The notes under the pieces are model-generated. The model had not been told where the DNA came from and did no database searches. It saw only the letters and a program-made list of their open reading frames with translations. From NCBI GenBank assembly GCA_022559845.1, contig JAHNEJ010001453.1:57190-121189 (forward strand): a stretch of 64,000 nucleotides of DNA, given 5' to 3'. This document shows, piece after piece, positions 1 through 10,796 of the stretch (the first letter of the stretch is position 1; the number at the start of each line of letters is the position of its first letter). Made by a program: the position numbers and the translations under genes. Origin of the DNA: Amorphophallus konjac. Lineage: Eukaryota; Streptophyta; Magnoliopsida; Alismatales; Araceae.

Positions 1-179
1 AAGGCCCTAGTGGCTACAGCAGTCCACTCAAACTCTCCCTTCTCCATGTAGTCGGTTATCGATGCCACGATCTCATTGAATCCCTTAATAAACCGATGTA
101 GGAAGTGGCTAACCCATGAAAGCTACGGGCATCCCTGATGTTTCGTGGCAAAGGCCACTCCCTAATGGCTCTCACCTTC

Positions 180-748
180 TCAAGATCCGTCGAAGACTCC
201 CTCAGTAGAGACTACGAATCCAAGGAAACTTACACAGTTAGTGCAGAAGGCACACTTCTTTGGGTTGGCATAGAATTTCTCATTCCGAAGTGTGGTGAAG
301 ACTTGGCGAAGGTGGTCTCGATGTAACTCCTGGCTCCGACTGTAAATCAAGATGTCATCAAAATAGACAACCAAGAACTTGCCCATGAAAGGCCGAGACA
401 CATGAGTTATGAGCCTCATGAAGGTGCTCAGGGCATTGGACATACCAAAAGGTATGACCACCCACTCACAGAGGCCATCCTTGGTCTTAAAGGCCGTCTT
501 CCATTCGCCCCCGGGTTGAATCCTAATCTGGTGGTACCCACTCTTCAGATCAATTTTGAAAAAGATGGTGGCACCAGCCATAAGGTATGGCATGTCATCC
601 AATCGAGGAATAAGAAAACGGTACTTGACAGTGATTTTGTTAATAGACGGCTGTCAATGCACATACGCCATGTACCCTCTTTCTTCGGCGTCAATAGTGC
701 TGGAACCGTGCATGGGCTCATGCCCTCTCTCATGGAGCCTCTTGACAA
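180..748 (-). pseudogene. Reverse transcriptase domain of the Gypsy fossil
   Basis: Two overlapping minus-strand frames together cover an RT domain. The upstream one (748-545) holds the N-terminal block with [20 protein letters not shown]. The downstream one (602-180) holds [13 protein letters not shown], the [14 protein letters not shown] block, [14 protein letters not shown] and the catalytic [11 protein letters not shown] near 340-370, followed by the KCAFC..VSFLGF block. A frameshift near 545-602 separates the halves. Catalytic aspartates of the YFDD box are kept, but the enzyme could not be made from this copy. The domain copies element RNA into DNA in Ty3/Gypsy elements. Confidence 0.88.
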
Positions 749-1378
749 AAACTCGTCAACCTGTCATTTGAGTTATGCATCGTTTGCAAGATTCATTTGA
801 TAGTGAGGCAGATTAGGCAAGGTGGCTCCTGAGACGAAGTTTATGGCATGTTGGATGTTATGTAATGGAGGCAACTCGTTTGGTAAATCCTCCGAGAGAA
901 CATCCGTAAACTCCTCAAGAAGGCCCTTTGACGAATTCTAGGAGGGGTGGGAAGGCATCTTTCTCAACTTCCCGGGCCATAAAAGCAAATAATGGTTGGC
1001 CTTGCTTCAAATTTTGCTTCAATTCTTTGGCGATGATCAGACTGATTACTTTCTTTCCCTTGTCCTTCTTAGTCTTGCTATTAGCCTTCTTTTAAGAACT
1101 CGGGGATTTGGGTTGGCTCGACACAAGCTTCACACGTTTACCGTCATGGATAAAGAAGTAAATGTTTGAGCGTCCATAGATGGTAACGTCCAGATCAAAC
1201 AACCATGGTCTCCCCAGGATGATGCGACATACATACATACATGGTGATGATGTCACACCACACCTTGTCCTTGTAGGTAGCAAACTCAATGGGAATCAAG
1301 CTACGCTCCTTGACCTTAATGGATGTGGTGTCGATCCAGAACACTTTGTAGGGTTTGGGGTGAGGCTCGGATTTAAAT

Positions 1379-2125
1379 TTAAGAGTGGTCAAAAGGGGAG
1401 AAGATACAGATGCAACTACCATTATCCACATTCACCTTGCAACACTTCTCTCCAATTTCGGTGAATGGGTGAAAGATTGTGATCCTCTTCCAGTCGTCTG
1501 TCAACTGGGGTTGTGTCAGGGTGCACCTAACCAGACTCAGCCTAAGGTCTTCACAAGGTGAAACTGGGTGACACGGGACAACGCTTTCAGTGCACCCCAC
1601 AAACTCACTCTCAACAACCAAGTCGTCTGAGTCTCCCTCAACTTGGTGAACAACTTCCTCTATATCCTCTTGTTCGTAATTCTCGTGCTCACATTCAATG
1701 TAAAGAGACTTGGTTTGACTCGGGCATTGACTTGCCACATGGCGATACCATTGACAACAGTAGCATTGAGTCCTAGGGTTGACTTTGAATGGTTCACTAA
1801 CAGCTCTCCTGTCAGTAATACGTGGTTTGACAATGTAAGAGCTAGCGATGGGCTTGCTAGAAGAAGAAGAGGGGCCAAAACAGAAAGAAGTTGACTTGCC
1901 TACAGACACAAACTTGCCATGTGTGTCGCGGACCTCGGCAGCTCGAGAAAAGAGAGCCCCCCTAATGGCCCCTAGATTCATCCAAGTCCATAACCAGTTG
2001 ATAGGCCAGCTCCAATGTTGATGTGCCCCAGACCATGAGCTCCCGACGATAGTCATCTCGCAAGCCAGATCAAAAGCGAGAGTCTGTGTGGGGGTCTCAA
2101 GCTCTAATGCACTGCACCGGTTCAA
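1379..2125 (-). pseudogene. Gag C-terminus with zinc knuckle and protease remnant
   Basis: A 248-codon open frame carries a CCHC knuckle (CYCCQWYRHVASQC, C-x2-C-x4-H-x4-C) at about 1,722-1,766. This is the nucleic-acid-binding motif of retrotransposon gag. An acidic stretch follows, then VNVDNGSCICIFS near the C-terminal end, which sits where Gypsy aspartic protease has its D-[ST]-G; here the order is DNGS, so the protease is probably degenerate or dead. The frame stops at 1,379 and the track shifts into other frames (1,431-1,092) before RT. Confidence 0.75.
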
Positions 2126-2278
2126 ATACTCATCAAACTTAGCAACATACTCAGCAGCAAATTTGTTGCCCTAGGTCAACCGGTTTCATTGGTCAAGCCT
2201 CTAGTGGAATGAGGGGAAGAAATTTCACATACAATCGCTCCTTCATCTCATCCCACGTCGTTACAGGGTCTTCACTTC

Positions 2279-2467
2279 TCAGGGCCATTTGGCGCTCCAC
2301 ATTTTCCCAAATTGGGCCGCTAAACCAGTCAACTTCATGACTAGAAATCTCATTTTCCTCTGCTCTGAAAAGTTGTACCAGTCAAAGTAGTGGTCCATGC
2401 CCAACATCCAATCCAGGAATGCCTGGGGATCCCGACAACCATCATAAGTGTGAGCATCAAGTTTCAC
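2279..2467 (-). pseudogene. Gag capsid-like segment of the Gypsy fossil
   Basis: Minus-strand frame with KLDAHTYDG, DPQAFLDWMLGMDHYFDWY and KMRFLVMKLTGLAAQF, the pattern of the plant Retrotrans_gag domain (alternating aromatic/hydrophobic helix blocks). It lies between the N-terminal gag part (2,554-2,736) and the zinc knuckle part, and is separated from both by frame breaks. Confidence 0.75.
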
Positions 2468-2736
2468 GCACTTAAGAAATTTGTTGTTCGGGTTCTCCTC
2501 TCTAGGGGGTAGACCTTGTCTACCTTCCCTTCTAGGTGGAGTTTGATCACGCTCTAAATAATGATGGTGGGACCTCCGAACTCCATGTCAAGCGTTCCTA
2601 GAGACAGCTTGGGAGGCTTCATTATCACTAGGCTCTGGGCACCTCTGGGTTCACGCTCTAACCAATCAAACCGAGCATTCAGATTTTCATGGGTTCCTTG
2701 TTGCTTCTGCTCGATGTTTCCCAACCTAGCAAGGAC

Positions 2737-3607
2737 CATAGTTGTCAAGGCGGGCGCTCTTGAAAGGGCAAGGCGCTGCAGCGCCTTGTTGACACTGGAA
2801 AAGGTGACCTAGGCGGTCGCCTAGGCGGGCTAGGCGCCCAGGCGGGCGCCTAGGCGCCAAGGCGGGCCAACCGTGACCGTCCGAATTGGATCCGACATAA
2901 CTGGTTATGTACATTTTGTTAGAGATTAGAGTACCTGTAGAGATGGACAAACAATAGAGGAGGAAGAAGAAAGGGGGAAGAAGAGATCAAGCCACAAGAA
3001 CACCAAGATTTACGTGGTTCGGAGGCGATGTGCCTTCCTACATCCACGGCCGCAACAGGGTTTCCACTATATGATAAAACACACCCAGATACAATATAAA
3101 GAGAGAGTTCGCAGCCCTTATATATAAGGAGATTAGGGCGCCCAACAGTCAGGGTACAAAAGACAATAATCCCGCGACCTGACCGCGCAGATCGATCCGC
3201 GTACGAGGGCGCACGAGGGCGAGTTCGGGCTCCAAACTCTAACACATTTAACTCTTTCTTTTTTATAATTTTCTTGATGTTATTATATTCTTTTATAATT
3301 TTCTGAATTTTTTACATTTACTTTTGAATCATTTGCATTTACTTCTGAATTTTTTGTAATTTTTTGATACAATTTAATTTTCTATAATTGCCATATAATT
3401 TAATTACAACAATTTCTTCATGTAATTTATTTTTTGTATTTTTTTCATTTTTTATTCTTGATTTATATATTGGAGGATATATATTTTAGATTTTTTTAAT
3501 TAGTGGCCGAAGTGTCGCCTAGGCGACGCCTAAGCGGACGCCTTATCGCCTAAGCGCTTAGGGACCCCGTGAACGCCTTGGGTCGCCTTGTCGCCTTGAC
3601 AACTATG
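2737..3607. mobile_element. Non-autonomous hAT-like element, GCCTAGGCG-word family
   Basis: Perfect 16-bp terminal inverted repeats CATAGTTGTCAAGGCG / CGCCTTGACAACTATG, flanked by an exact 8-bp TSD GCAAGGAC (2,729-2,736 and 3,608-3,615). An 8-bp TSD with CA...TG ends is the hAT signature. Both subterminal zones repeat variants of GCCTAGGCG in both orientations. The middle is AT-rich with no transposase frame and contains a solo LTR (2,917-3,244). Without that insertion the element was about 540 bp. Confidence 0.88.
2917..3244. mobile_element. Solo LTR (or very short LTR element) nested in the hAT-like element
   Basis: The 328-bp segment begins TGTTAGAG, ends CTCTAACA, and is flanked by a 5-bp direct repeat CATTT (2,912-2,916 and 3,245-3,249), as expected for an LTR-retrotransposon remnant. 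It contains the phrase ATTTACGTGGTTCGG, which I recall from LTRs of several plant element families, and a TATATAAGG box near 3,119. No internal coding region remains. Confidence 0.8.
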
Positions 3608-3827
3608 GCAAGGACGTCTTCTAGAACTTTGGACAGATCCTCAAAAGCCATTTGGGGTCTGTCAACAAGGTAGTCTCGACCACTACATAGGGGCATGCAG
3701 GGAAGGGTGGGACCTAAATGACTAAATGATTTTTTTTGTCAAACAAATGATTAAATGATGTTGAGAAACATGTGTATGCTACTAAATGGTGATTAAACCT
3801 ACATGGAAGAGTTCTAAACCCTAACTT

Positions 3828-3841
3828 GGCTCTAATGATGA
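3828..3841 (-). promoter_or_regulatory. Degenerate primer-binding site of the Gypsy fossil
   Basis: On the minus strand the bases read approximately TCATCATTAGAGCC followed by AAGTTAGGG. The 3' half matches the initiator-Met tRNA complement used by many plant Gypsy elements (TGGTATCAGAGCC); the 5' half is diverged. Its place just upstream of gag supports the call, and the flanking LTR would then start at about 3,839-3,842. Confidence 0.45.
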
Positions 3842-5019
3842 AAATGATGTGCTATCGTGACGAGATGCGATCAAATATGGAAAACAATGCTAAATAAAAG
3901 AACAAAGTGAATTTCAAACGATGCGATAATCAAAGGACAGGCTATATCAGGAAATTACTGCCACATTCAAAAACAAAGAAGAAATCCCGATGCAAAAGTA
4001 GGTGTTGTCCCACACGTAATATCTAGACAGTCGGTACAGGGCCGAATAGATGCGCACTCGATTAGGTAGTGGACAGCTAGCGTGATACTATATTAGACAA
4101 ATTAAGATTCTGCCAATTATTTAACCAAATGAACAGTAGTCACGAGGAGGAACGAGGTTACCGGCAAGAAGGGGGGGTTCATCGACAACCGTGTAGACGG
4201 CGGTGGCCGAAGGCAGAAGGGCGCTCGCGGTCGGCTAGGGCTGCTATTGCTGTACGGGCCGGTGGTGGTGGGGAGTCGTAATGTTGCTGCCAGCGAGGGC
4301 GGTGGCCTCAACTACACTTGAATGGTGGCAGCTCTGGCCGTTGCTGTTGCAATGGCCGGTGGCAGCTCAAGCTGCGCATGCTGCTGGGGCTGATGGTGGC
4401 TCTGGCGAGCAGTGGATCAGGTCACTGCTGTGCTACGATGGCCGACGGCTGGTGGTGGGCGAGAAAGGAGCAGGAGTGGGAGGGCTCTAGCGACCAAAGA
4501 AGGATAGGAGGGCGGCGACGTTGGCTACGGGAGGAGAAGAGGAGGGCAGTGTCGTTGGCAACGGGAGGGGAAGGGGAGGGCAGTGACATTGGAGGCGGGA
4601 GGAGGTGAGGGAGGCGGCGGGAGGAGGGGGGAGGCGGGGGAAGGCGGCGGGTTGGCTGGGCGCGGCTGAGGGGAAGGAGAGGTCAAAGAAGAGCTGCGCA
4701 GCGATCGTGGGCAGAGCAGGGAGGAGCGGAGCTCCGACTGACGGCAGTGATGGCGGAGCGACAACGAGGCAGCAGCGAGCTGTGGAGGCAGCTAGGGTTG
4801 GGCTTCTCATCCCTTACACTCACAACACATCCAAGAGGAAAAGACTCTTTTTTTCATTCATCAAAAAGTTGAAAAATACACGGGTTTTTCAAGCCTTTTA
4901 TAAGCTCCAACATAGAGGGCCCAAAGACAAGAATGTTCATACAAGACCAAAATACCAAAATACCCTCAACAATTACCTAAAATACCATAAAAGCAAACTA
5001 ACACTAGAATAAGCAAAAT

Positions 5020-6134
5020 CATCATCATCATCAGAGCATTATCCCAATTATTTGGGGTCGGCTACATGAATCTTGTTCCGCCAAAGATTTCTATCAAGTG
5101 CTATATTCATATTTAAACCCAAGAAACTAATGTCCTTCCTAATAACATCGCACTATCTCATTTTAGGCCTTCCCCGAGCTCTTTTACTAGCATCCACTAA
5201 GATGCGGTTACATCTTTTAACCGGCGCTGAGTTAGGGCGACGAAGCACATGACCAAACCACCTGAGTCTATTTTCTCTCATTTTACTATCAATTGGGGTT
5301 ATCCCTAAGTCCTTACAGATGCGCTCATTCCTAATTTTGTCTTTCTTAGTCTTACCACACATCCATCTCAACATTCTCATCTCTGCTACACACATTTTGT
5401 GAATGTGTTCCTTTCGTACTGCCCAACACTCGCTACCATATAACAAACCAGGTCTCACAGCCGTTCTATAAAATCTCCCTTTGAATTTCACAGGCATACG
5501 ACGATCACAGAGGACTCCTGATGCGCTTCTCCATCTTAACCAGCCTGCCTTAATCCTATGTGTAACGTCGTCATAAATCTCCCCATTCTCTTGTATGATA
5601 GACCCTAAGTATCGAAAGCTACTACTCTTCGGAATGTTATGCCCATCAATTAGAACCTTGTCTTCCTGTACCACTCTCCCATTACTAAAATTACAATGCA
5701 TAAACTCTGACTTACTCCTACTAATTTAAAAACCTTTAGACTCCAAGGCATCTCTCCAACGCTATAACTTAGCATTTAAAGCATCAATACTCTCATCAAT
5801 TAAGACAATATCATCTGCAAATAACATACACCAAGGGATATCCTCATGCAATTGTTTTGTTACTTCATCCATAACTAAGACAGAGATACGAACTTAGTGC
5901 AGAACCTTGATGCAAATCTATAGAAACTGAAAATTCACTAGTCTCACCGGCAATAGTTCGAACACTAGTAATAGCACCGTCGTACATATCCTTAATCAAA
6001 TCAACATATCCTTGAGAGATTCATTTCTTTCTTAATGTCCACCAAATTAAATCTCTCGGTACTCGATCATACGCCTTCTCTAAATCAAGAAAAACCATAT
6101 ACAAATCTTTTCTCATCTCTCTATACTTCTCCAT
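5020..6134 (-). mobile_element. 5'-truncated RTE-clade LINE with 15-bp TSD
   Basis: The segment is flanked by the 15-bp direct repeat TAGAATAAGCAAAAT (5,005-5,019 and 6,135-6,149). Read on the minus strand it begins inside the RT domain ([15 protein letters not shown]) and ends with a short run of GAT triplets instead of poly-A; a short trinucleotide tail is typical of plant RTE elements. Endonuclease and the N-terminal RT are missing, the usual result of incomplete reverse transcription. The insertion lies in the probable LTR of the Gypsy fossil and is therefore younger. Confidence 0.88.
5153..6130 (-). pseudogene. RTE LINE reverse transcriptase, C-terminal part
   Basis: The intact 182-codon stretch (5,701-5,153) carries the conserved C-terminal RTE block: SSFRYLGSIIQ, GWLRWRSASGVLCDRRMP, RPGLLYGSECWA, AEMRMLRWMCG and NRLRWFGHVLRRP. 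Upstream (6,130-5,702) the frame shows [20 protein letters not shown] but is broken by several stops around the expected catalytic box. It is nonfunctional. Confidence 0.88.
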
Positions 6135-6351
6135 TAGAATAAGCAAAATAATGCTAAATAAAGCAAGCTAATCACTAGATAAATCAACACCGACGTCGTC
6201 TACGAGCGTAAACTCACAACGGGGGCATGATGTCCTCGTCACTTTCACTCTACAAAGTTGAGACATAGCTTAAGGCAGTATAAGAGATACTTGGAAGAAA
6301 ATTTACCAAACATGTCACATGTTATTGAAGAGCGGCAAGAGCCCTATCAAG

Positions 6352-6832
6352 CAAGGTTTGCCGGCCCAGTCGTATCGGCCGTACCGGTATTTTGTCAATA
6401 CGGTACAGTATGGCACCGTACCACACTGTACCGGTATGCACCATAAATAAAAAATTATATAACAAATATATGTTATACTAAAATATGACAAAAATATATG
6501 TGGTTCAATGATTAATGTGTTAAATATCTTTGACGACAGGGTTTCAAAACTCACCGTTGCCGTGCGTTGTTTGCCTTTTTTTCTTAAAACACAATGAAAA
6601 GTGAATGACAATGAGCCCTCGTGAGTTTTGAACAGGGTTTTCAGCATTCCAAAGGAACGCTATGAACCAACTTACCTATAAAATTACATTTGATATAAAA
6701 TAATATATATAATATTTAAAAAAGAATAAGTAGCGTATTGGTGGTGTACCACGTATTAGTCATACCAGTCACTGGCTAGTACGATCCGGTACGTGCAGCA
6801 CGGGACGTACAATACCGGTTTGTCAAACCCTA
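6352..6832. mobile_element. Non-autonomous hAT-like element, CGGTACCG-word family
   Basis: Ends CAAGGTTTGCCGG and CCGGTTTGTCAAACCCTA share YARGGTTTG in inverted orientation, with an exact 8-bp TSD CTATCAAG (6,344-6,351 and 6,833-6,840). Subterminal zones are dense in CGGTACCG/ACCGGTAT words in both orientations, and the core is AT-rich without a coding frame. The ends match the other hAT-like elements here while the word differs. Confidence 0.82.
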
Positions 6833-6840
6833 CTATCAAG

Positions 6841-7398
6841 TAGGTGAGTCAAAGCCTATCGACCTAGTTGAGGAAATTGAATAGGGAAAGAAACAGAGGC
6901 ATTGTGGTAGAGCCCTATCAAGTTAGATCGCTGTGACAGCCACATTAGTACTTTTCATAAAAGTATCAAACAATTGCAGCAAGAAAAAAAATAAAAAGAT
7001 ATGGAAATGGGAGCAAATATTAAATTAATCCTTTTCCAAGAGAATTCTGCATAATGTGTGTAACAAGAAGCAAGGACAAAACTGTCAGAGCGATGCAAAA
7101 TTCTTGAGAATGTTGAAGACTGTTTCATATCAGTCTGACCGCCTGAAATCTCTGTACACACTCATTAAGGTGATCTGCCGCCATATACTAAACTTGGAGA
7201 AACCTGGAAGGTCAACTCTCCACTTAAAAGTCTAGGTATTCAAGTGGCTTATTTTTCAGAATAACTAATGTCTATAGACAGAAATGGGCTACCAATGGTG
7301 ATATTATGTGCTCCTTACATGGTCTGTTTGCTCATTCCCCATGTCATTTGATGACGTATATGGAAAGAATGCAATAACACTTTATTCCAGAGGACTAC
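6841..7398. other. Unassigned host or old repeat sequence
   Basis: No recognisable domain or element ends. It lies between a hAT-like element and the Tat insertion, so it may be pre-insertion host DNA. A 14-bp phrase AGAGCCCTATCAAG occurs both before the hAT element (about 6,338) and at about 6,909; its meaning is unclear. Confidence 0.4.
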
Positions 7399-8130
7399 TG
7401 TTAAACCTCAAAAAGTTCGTAATTTCTGATAATTACATAAAAAAATTAGAAATTAAGAAACTCAGTCGTCGCCGTCATACGGATGCTCATCGGCATTTCA
7501 TCAAACACCTTCTGAACGATACAAAGTTATGCACACTCGCTCAACAAAATCAAACTTTCAGCTTTTAAAGTACTCATCGACACTTAATCAAACGTCTGGC
7601 GGACGGCACCTGACCATGCAACTACTCAACAAAGGGCCACGCCAAGTCGAGCTTTTAGCTCTCTGTGACAAGTGTCTATTCTTGGTGACCATACGACAAC
7701 AAACAAGAATAGAGTGAGCACTTGCTTAGGCTCACCATTGACTTGGAAGGTGACCAAAACTCCCCGTGGGCACTAGAAGGTGGTGACCACACCCCTCTTT
7801 ACCTCCTCTGCAACAGACACTCCACCAAGGGAGTTCCCCCCACATACACACACCTGCACCACCCACCGGGGGGAGCCCCCCCCGGGCCGGCTGCCACCGG
7901 GGACCACCCCCCCCCCGGACCTGCTGCTGCCACCAGGGGGACACACCCCCCCACCCCCGCCTGCTGCTCCCACCGAGGGGAGCCCCCCTCTCCTGCTGCA
8001 CCGGGGGGAGGCCCCCCCGCCTGCTGCCGCCACCAGGGGGGAGAAGCACCCCTCTGCCTGCACCCACCGGGGGGAGGTCCCCCCCGGTCCCACCTGCCAT
8101 GCCGGCCGTCATTGCTGCCGCCGGGGGCAT
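7399..8130 (+). mobile_element. 5' LTR remnant of the outer Tat element
   Basis: The first ~70 bases match the start of the 3' LTR at 34,597 with few differences (TGTTAAACCTCAAAAA.. then TAATTTCT.ATAATTACAT). A very GC-rich array (about 7,855-8,100) of CACCGGGGGGAGGCCCC-type units also matches the array at 34,680-35,100. The 3' LTR sequence beyond that (TATA box, further arrays, terminal GTGTTAAACA) is absent here, so about 2.2 kb of this LTR has been lost. Confidence 0.72.
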
Positions 8131-8900
8131 CAAGGTTAAGCGCTTCCTTTCGAAGCTCAAATGTCAACATAACACATGCCCAAAGCTACTATTGCCAACA
8201 GGGGGCAACATCATCCCGCCCATGACTGTCGTTGCTCGGGACATCAAAGTGAAGACTCCTCTTGAAGACTAAGTGCCCATAAAACCCATATATTGTTCCT
8301 GCTAGCCAGGGGCAATGTTGCCACCATGGTAGAAAACCTGTTATGGCTTATCCAAATCTGGCAAGATTGGCCTTTATCGACGAAAAGGAATACGATCGAC
8401 AAGATGGAGGCGAGCCGATCTCATAACAATGCTTTGTCGAATACACCAAGCCGAGGAAAAGATAAAAGAAGCCAACGGCTAAACTTCATGTCCGAAGCCA
8501 ACATACCGGTGGAAAGTCAAAGCCTCTAAGTCAGGTCAAGGGGGCAATCCTATTGCCGTCTACATCAAGTTAAGGCGAAAATGAAAGAACCTGGCATCTA
8601 TAAGCCTCACAAAAAAAAGGGTGTGCCGACGGGAAGCCAAAGCTCTTAAGTGGGCAAAAGGGCGATTCCGTGGAACAACTTCTTATCAAACAAATATGGG
8701 TCGCCAAAGAGGAGGCCCGAGCAATTAGAAAGGCTAGGGTAGTTCAATCTGCCCAGTCGCCATTCTAGCAACAAGCCAAGAAGCCGACAATCCAAGATCC
8801 GTGAACCCTCCATCAATCGTCATTGGGGGCAAAGGAAAAAGGAGTCTAAGAAAGTTTTTCAGTCTTCAAAAGCAATCTGAACTAAGGAGACTGATAACCT
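8131..8900 (+). pseudogene. Gag scraps of the outer Tat element
   Basis: The bases at about 8,698-8,745 (GTCGCCAAAGAGGAGGCCCGAG and on) align with the nested element's gag leader at about 14,200-14,250 (GTCACCAAGGAGGAGGCCCG). The phrase CAACAGGGGGCAAC near 8,195 resembles the 70-bp repeats at 13,722-13,890 of the nested element. No open frame survives. Confidence 0.6.
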
Positions 8901-9890
8901 TGGGGCTTCCTCGTCCCAGGTGTCGAGTTTGAACTAACTACGGGCGCTCACTCGCTCGGGTTCAGAACCCCCACGAGGAAGGGATAAACCATGCCCCAAA
9001 ATCACTCACAGAAGCAGACATGGGCTATTCCTTGCTTCTTCAAACATTATGTCTGGGCATGTCATCCTACATAGGCTGTTGATCTAAAGATACAGAAAGC
9101 CAATCCAGACAGAAATTGCCAAGAAAGGTCAACAACAATGAAACATCACAAATTGTACAAGTGTAACAACAAAAAGCCAACTGGGTGAAAGAGGCCTCGA
9201 AGAATCTAAGTCTTCTAAGGCAAGCATCCGAGGCAGGAATTTCAACCCTAGGAGCATGTTCCAATCATCCCCAAAATAGATTCCCCTTTTCCTCAATACA
9301 TGACATGAGGAAAAAAATGGGATAAGAATGGATGGGGAAAAAGGAAAAAGGAAGAAAAAGTTGCTAAAGAACCAGGCTGGCATCTCAGAAAAGTCGGCAA
9401 ATCTTGCTAAGAAAACTAAAAAAAAAAAGGTAGGGACAAAGCACTAAATAATACTCCGCACAAAATCTCAAGCGAAACCTCATGCAAGGTAACTCCAACA
9501 AGCAAGAGCCCAAGCACAAGTCCAAAGCAGAAGGCTTCTAGTCAAGTCCCGGGCCCTTCAAGGCCAAAGCTCCCAAAAAAAAAAAACATTTCAACTCCGA
9601 GGCGTGTTCCACCCAGCCCGGTTATCAAACATTCCTTCTTCTAAAAATAAAATGCCAGTTGAGGAAAAGAAAAACAAGAAAAAAATCGCTTGAAGAAAAT
9701 CTAAGGGAACAAAGCTGAGCAGGTGACTGCTACGGAAATCTTCGGAAAAGGAAATCCCTCTGCGAAGAATTGCAAAAGAGAGTTACCCTTCCTTTCACTC
9801 AATGAAAAGCATGTGAAGTTGAAGCTGCATCTGTTATATGATCCACCTCACTTGGATCATCACCTTGACAGAGCTTAAATCTAGAGTTCA
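8901..9890 (+). other. Degenerate Tat internal sequence, ending in an integrase-tail scrap
   Basis: A-rich sequence without open frames. Around 9,795-9,850 the phrase AAGCATGTGAAGTTGAAGC plus CACCTCA resembles the integrase C-terminal GKHMKLYHAPP region of the nested element at 23,762. This implies that nearly all of pol was deleted between the gag scraps and this point. Assignment rests on one short similarity. Confidence 0.4.
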
Positions 9891-10130
9891 AAAAAAAAGG
9901 GGCTTAAAATAGAGGTGCCCGGGCGGACTTAGCCATTCCCATCACAGGGGTGATTGAGGGTAAAAAAGGCCAAAAAAACCCGACTGAGGTGAAAATCCGA
10001 AAGGGCGTCTCAGGTAAAATTAAGTAACCCCTCGACGTGAAAACCCGAAAGGGCACGCTGGAAAAAGTCAAAGGGGGCCAGCTTTGGCGAAAACTCGAAA
10101 GGGCGCTGGGATTGGTAAGGTGAAAAAAAA
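9891..10130 (+). repeat. ~220-bp module, outer copy A1 (GAAAACCCGAAAGGGCG triplet repeat)
   Basis: Starts with an A-run and GGGGCTTAAAAT, contains three spaced variants of GAAAACCCGAAAGGGCG separated by about 50 bp, the phrase AAAGGGGGCCAGC, and ends GGTAAGGTGAAAAAAA. Four copies exist in the window: 9,891; 10,797 (split by the nested element); 23,847; 25,493. It follows the integrase tail. No coding frame is shared by all copies. Confidence 0.8.
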
Positions 10131-10254
10131 AGAAAAAATGAAAGAAAAAGAAAAAGAAAGAAAAAAAGAAGAAAATATATTTTCAGCAATCATCATGAAC
10201 TAGCATCGTGGTTATCCTCCACTCGAAAATCATGTCCTATCATGGTTAGAAAGG

Positions 10255-10570
10255 GGAACAAATGCACCAAAACCCAAATCCTTGGTTTGAAACCCCTTTC
10301 GGGTCAATAACCATCCAAAACGAAACCCAAATCGTTGGTTTAAAACCCCTTCGGGTCAGCCAACATCAAAACCAACTCTTTGATTACCCAAGCCTTCCCT
10401 GGATCACTAAAAAAAAGACACACAAAACCCAAATCATTGATTCAAAACCACTTCGAGTCAGCAACCACAAAATAAAACCAATTTTTTGTTGCCTAAACCT
10501 TTTGAGTCAGCAAACAAAGAGAGACCAAAAGTAATGTTGCCCAAACCCCTTCTGGGTCACTTACCATTCC
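10255..10570 (+). repeat. Degenerate minisatellite between modules A1 and A2
   Basis: Variants of AAACCCAAATCNTTGGTTT followed by AAACCCCTTCGGGTCAGC recur about five times with irregular spacing (roughly 60-90 bp). The CCCCTTCGGGTCA core echoes the module word. It occupies the position that a different array occupies in the nested element (24,216-25,440). Confidence 0.6.
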
Positions 10571-10796
10571 AAAACCCAAAAACTTCATCATCAAGCTCTT
10601 TTCAAGCTAAAAGGCCACGGGCTTATAAGTCATTGGCCCCACATCTCCCTTATGGTGGAGGATCAATGAAAATTCAAACACTCTGTCCCAACGACAACGT
10701 TAAGCAACAACACCAGAAGCAACTACAACAACAACGTCAAGCAACAACACCACCAGAACCAACAGCAACAGGAGCCAAAAAAAAAAGAAAAAGAAA

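Larger units (their letters stand above)
2554..3651 (-). pseudogene. Gag N-terminus, split by a hAT-like element
   Basis: The gag start is at 3,651 on the minus strand (MAFEDLSKVLEDVLA). After 3,608 the frame is interrupted by the 871-bp element 2,737-3,607 and resumes at 2,736 with RLGNIEQKQQGTHENLNARF. Removing the element and one copy of the 8-bp TSD joins the two parts, so the gag sequence predates the insertion. The ATG is the first after the putative leader. Confidence 0.7.
1..3838 (-). mobile_element. Decayed Ty3/Gypsy (chromovirus-like) retrotransposon, internal region
   Basis: Read on the minus strand from high to low coordinate, the order is putative primer-binding site (about 3,828-3,841), gag start (3,651), gag matrix-like region, CCHC zinc knuckle, protease remnant and reverse transcriptase, then the window edge. 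That is the normal gag-pol order of a Ty3/Gypsy element. The RT wording ([22 protein letters not shown]) resembles plant chromoviruses of the CRM/Tekay group; the clade is an inference from memory of the family. The reading frame is broken by stops and frameshifts and gag is split by a DNA transposon (2,737-3,607), so it is a fossil. RNase H and integrase would lie left of the window. Confidence 0.85.
3842..6250 (-). mobile_element. Probable 5' LTR of the Gypsy fossil, split by an RTE LINE
   Basis: This stretch lies upstream of the putative PBS and contains, on the minus strand, a TATAAAAG box (4,902-4,895) followed by a long GC-rich leader (4,850-4,110) full of overlapping spurious frames, then AT-rich sequence up to the PBS. 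An RTE LINE (5,020-6,134) interrupts it. The outer boundary near 6,250 is not fixed because no second LTR is in the window. Identity as an LTR is inferred from position and promoter motif only. Confidence 0.5.

Noticed and set aside
4117..4810. Several 60-107-codon ORFs on both strands
   Set aside because: They overlap each other in a GC-rich stretch that is best explained as LTR leader of the Gypsy fossil.
6955..7161. Minus-strand 68-codon ORF considered as the missing terminal exon of the UCH-related gene
   Set aside because: No similarity to the expected ending and no acceptor in the right phase.
7722..8225. Pro/Gly-rich ORFs on both strands (also 34,624-35,227)
   Set aside because: All frames are open because of a GC-rich tandem array inside the Tat LTR; no start context, domain or codon pattern.
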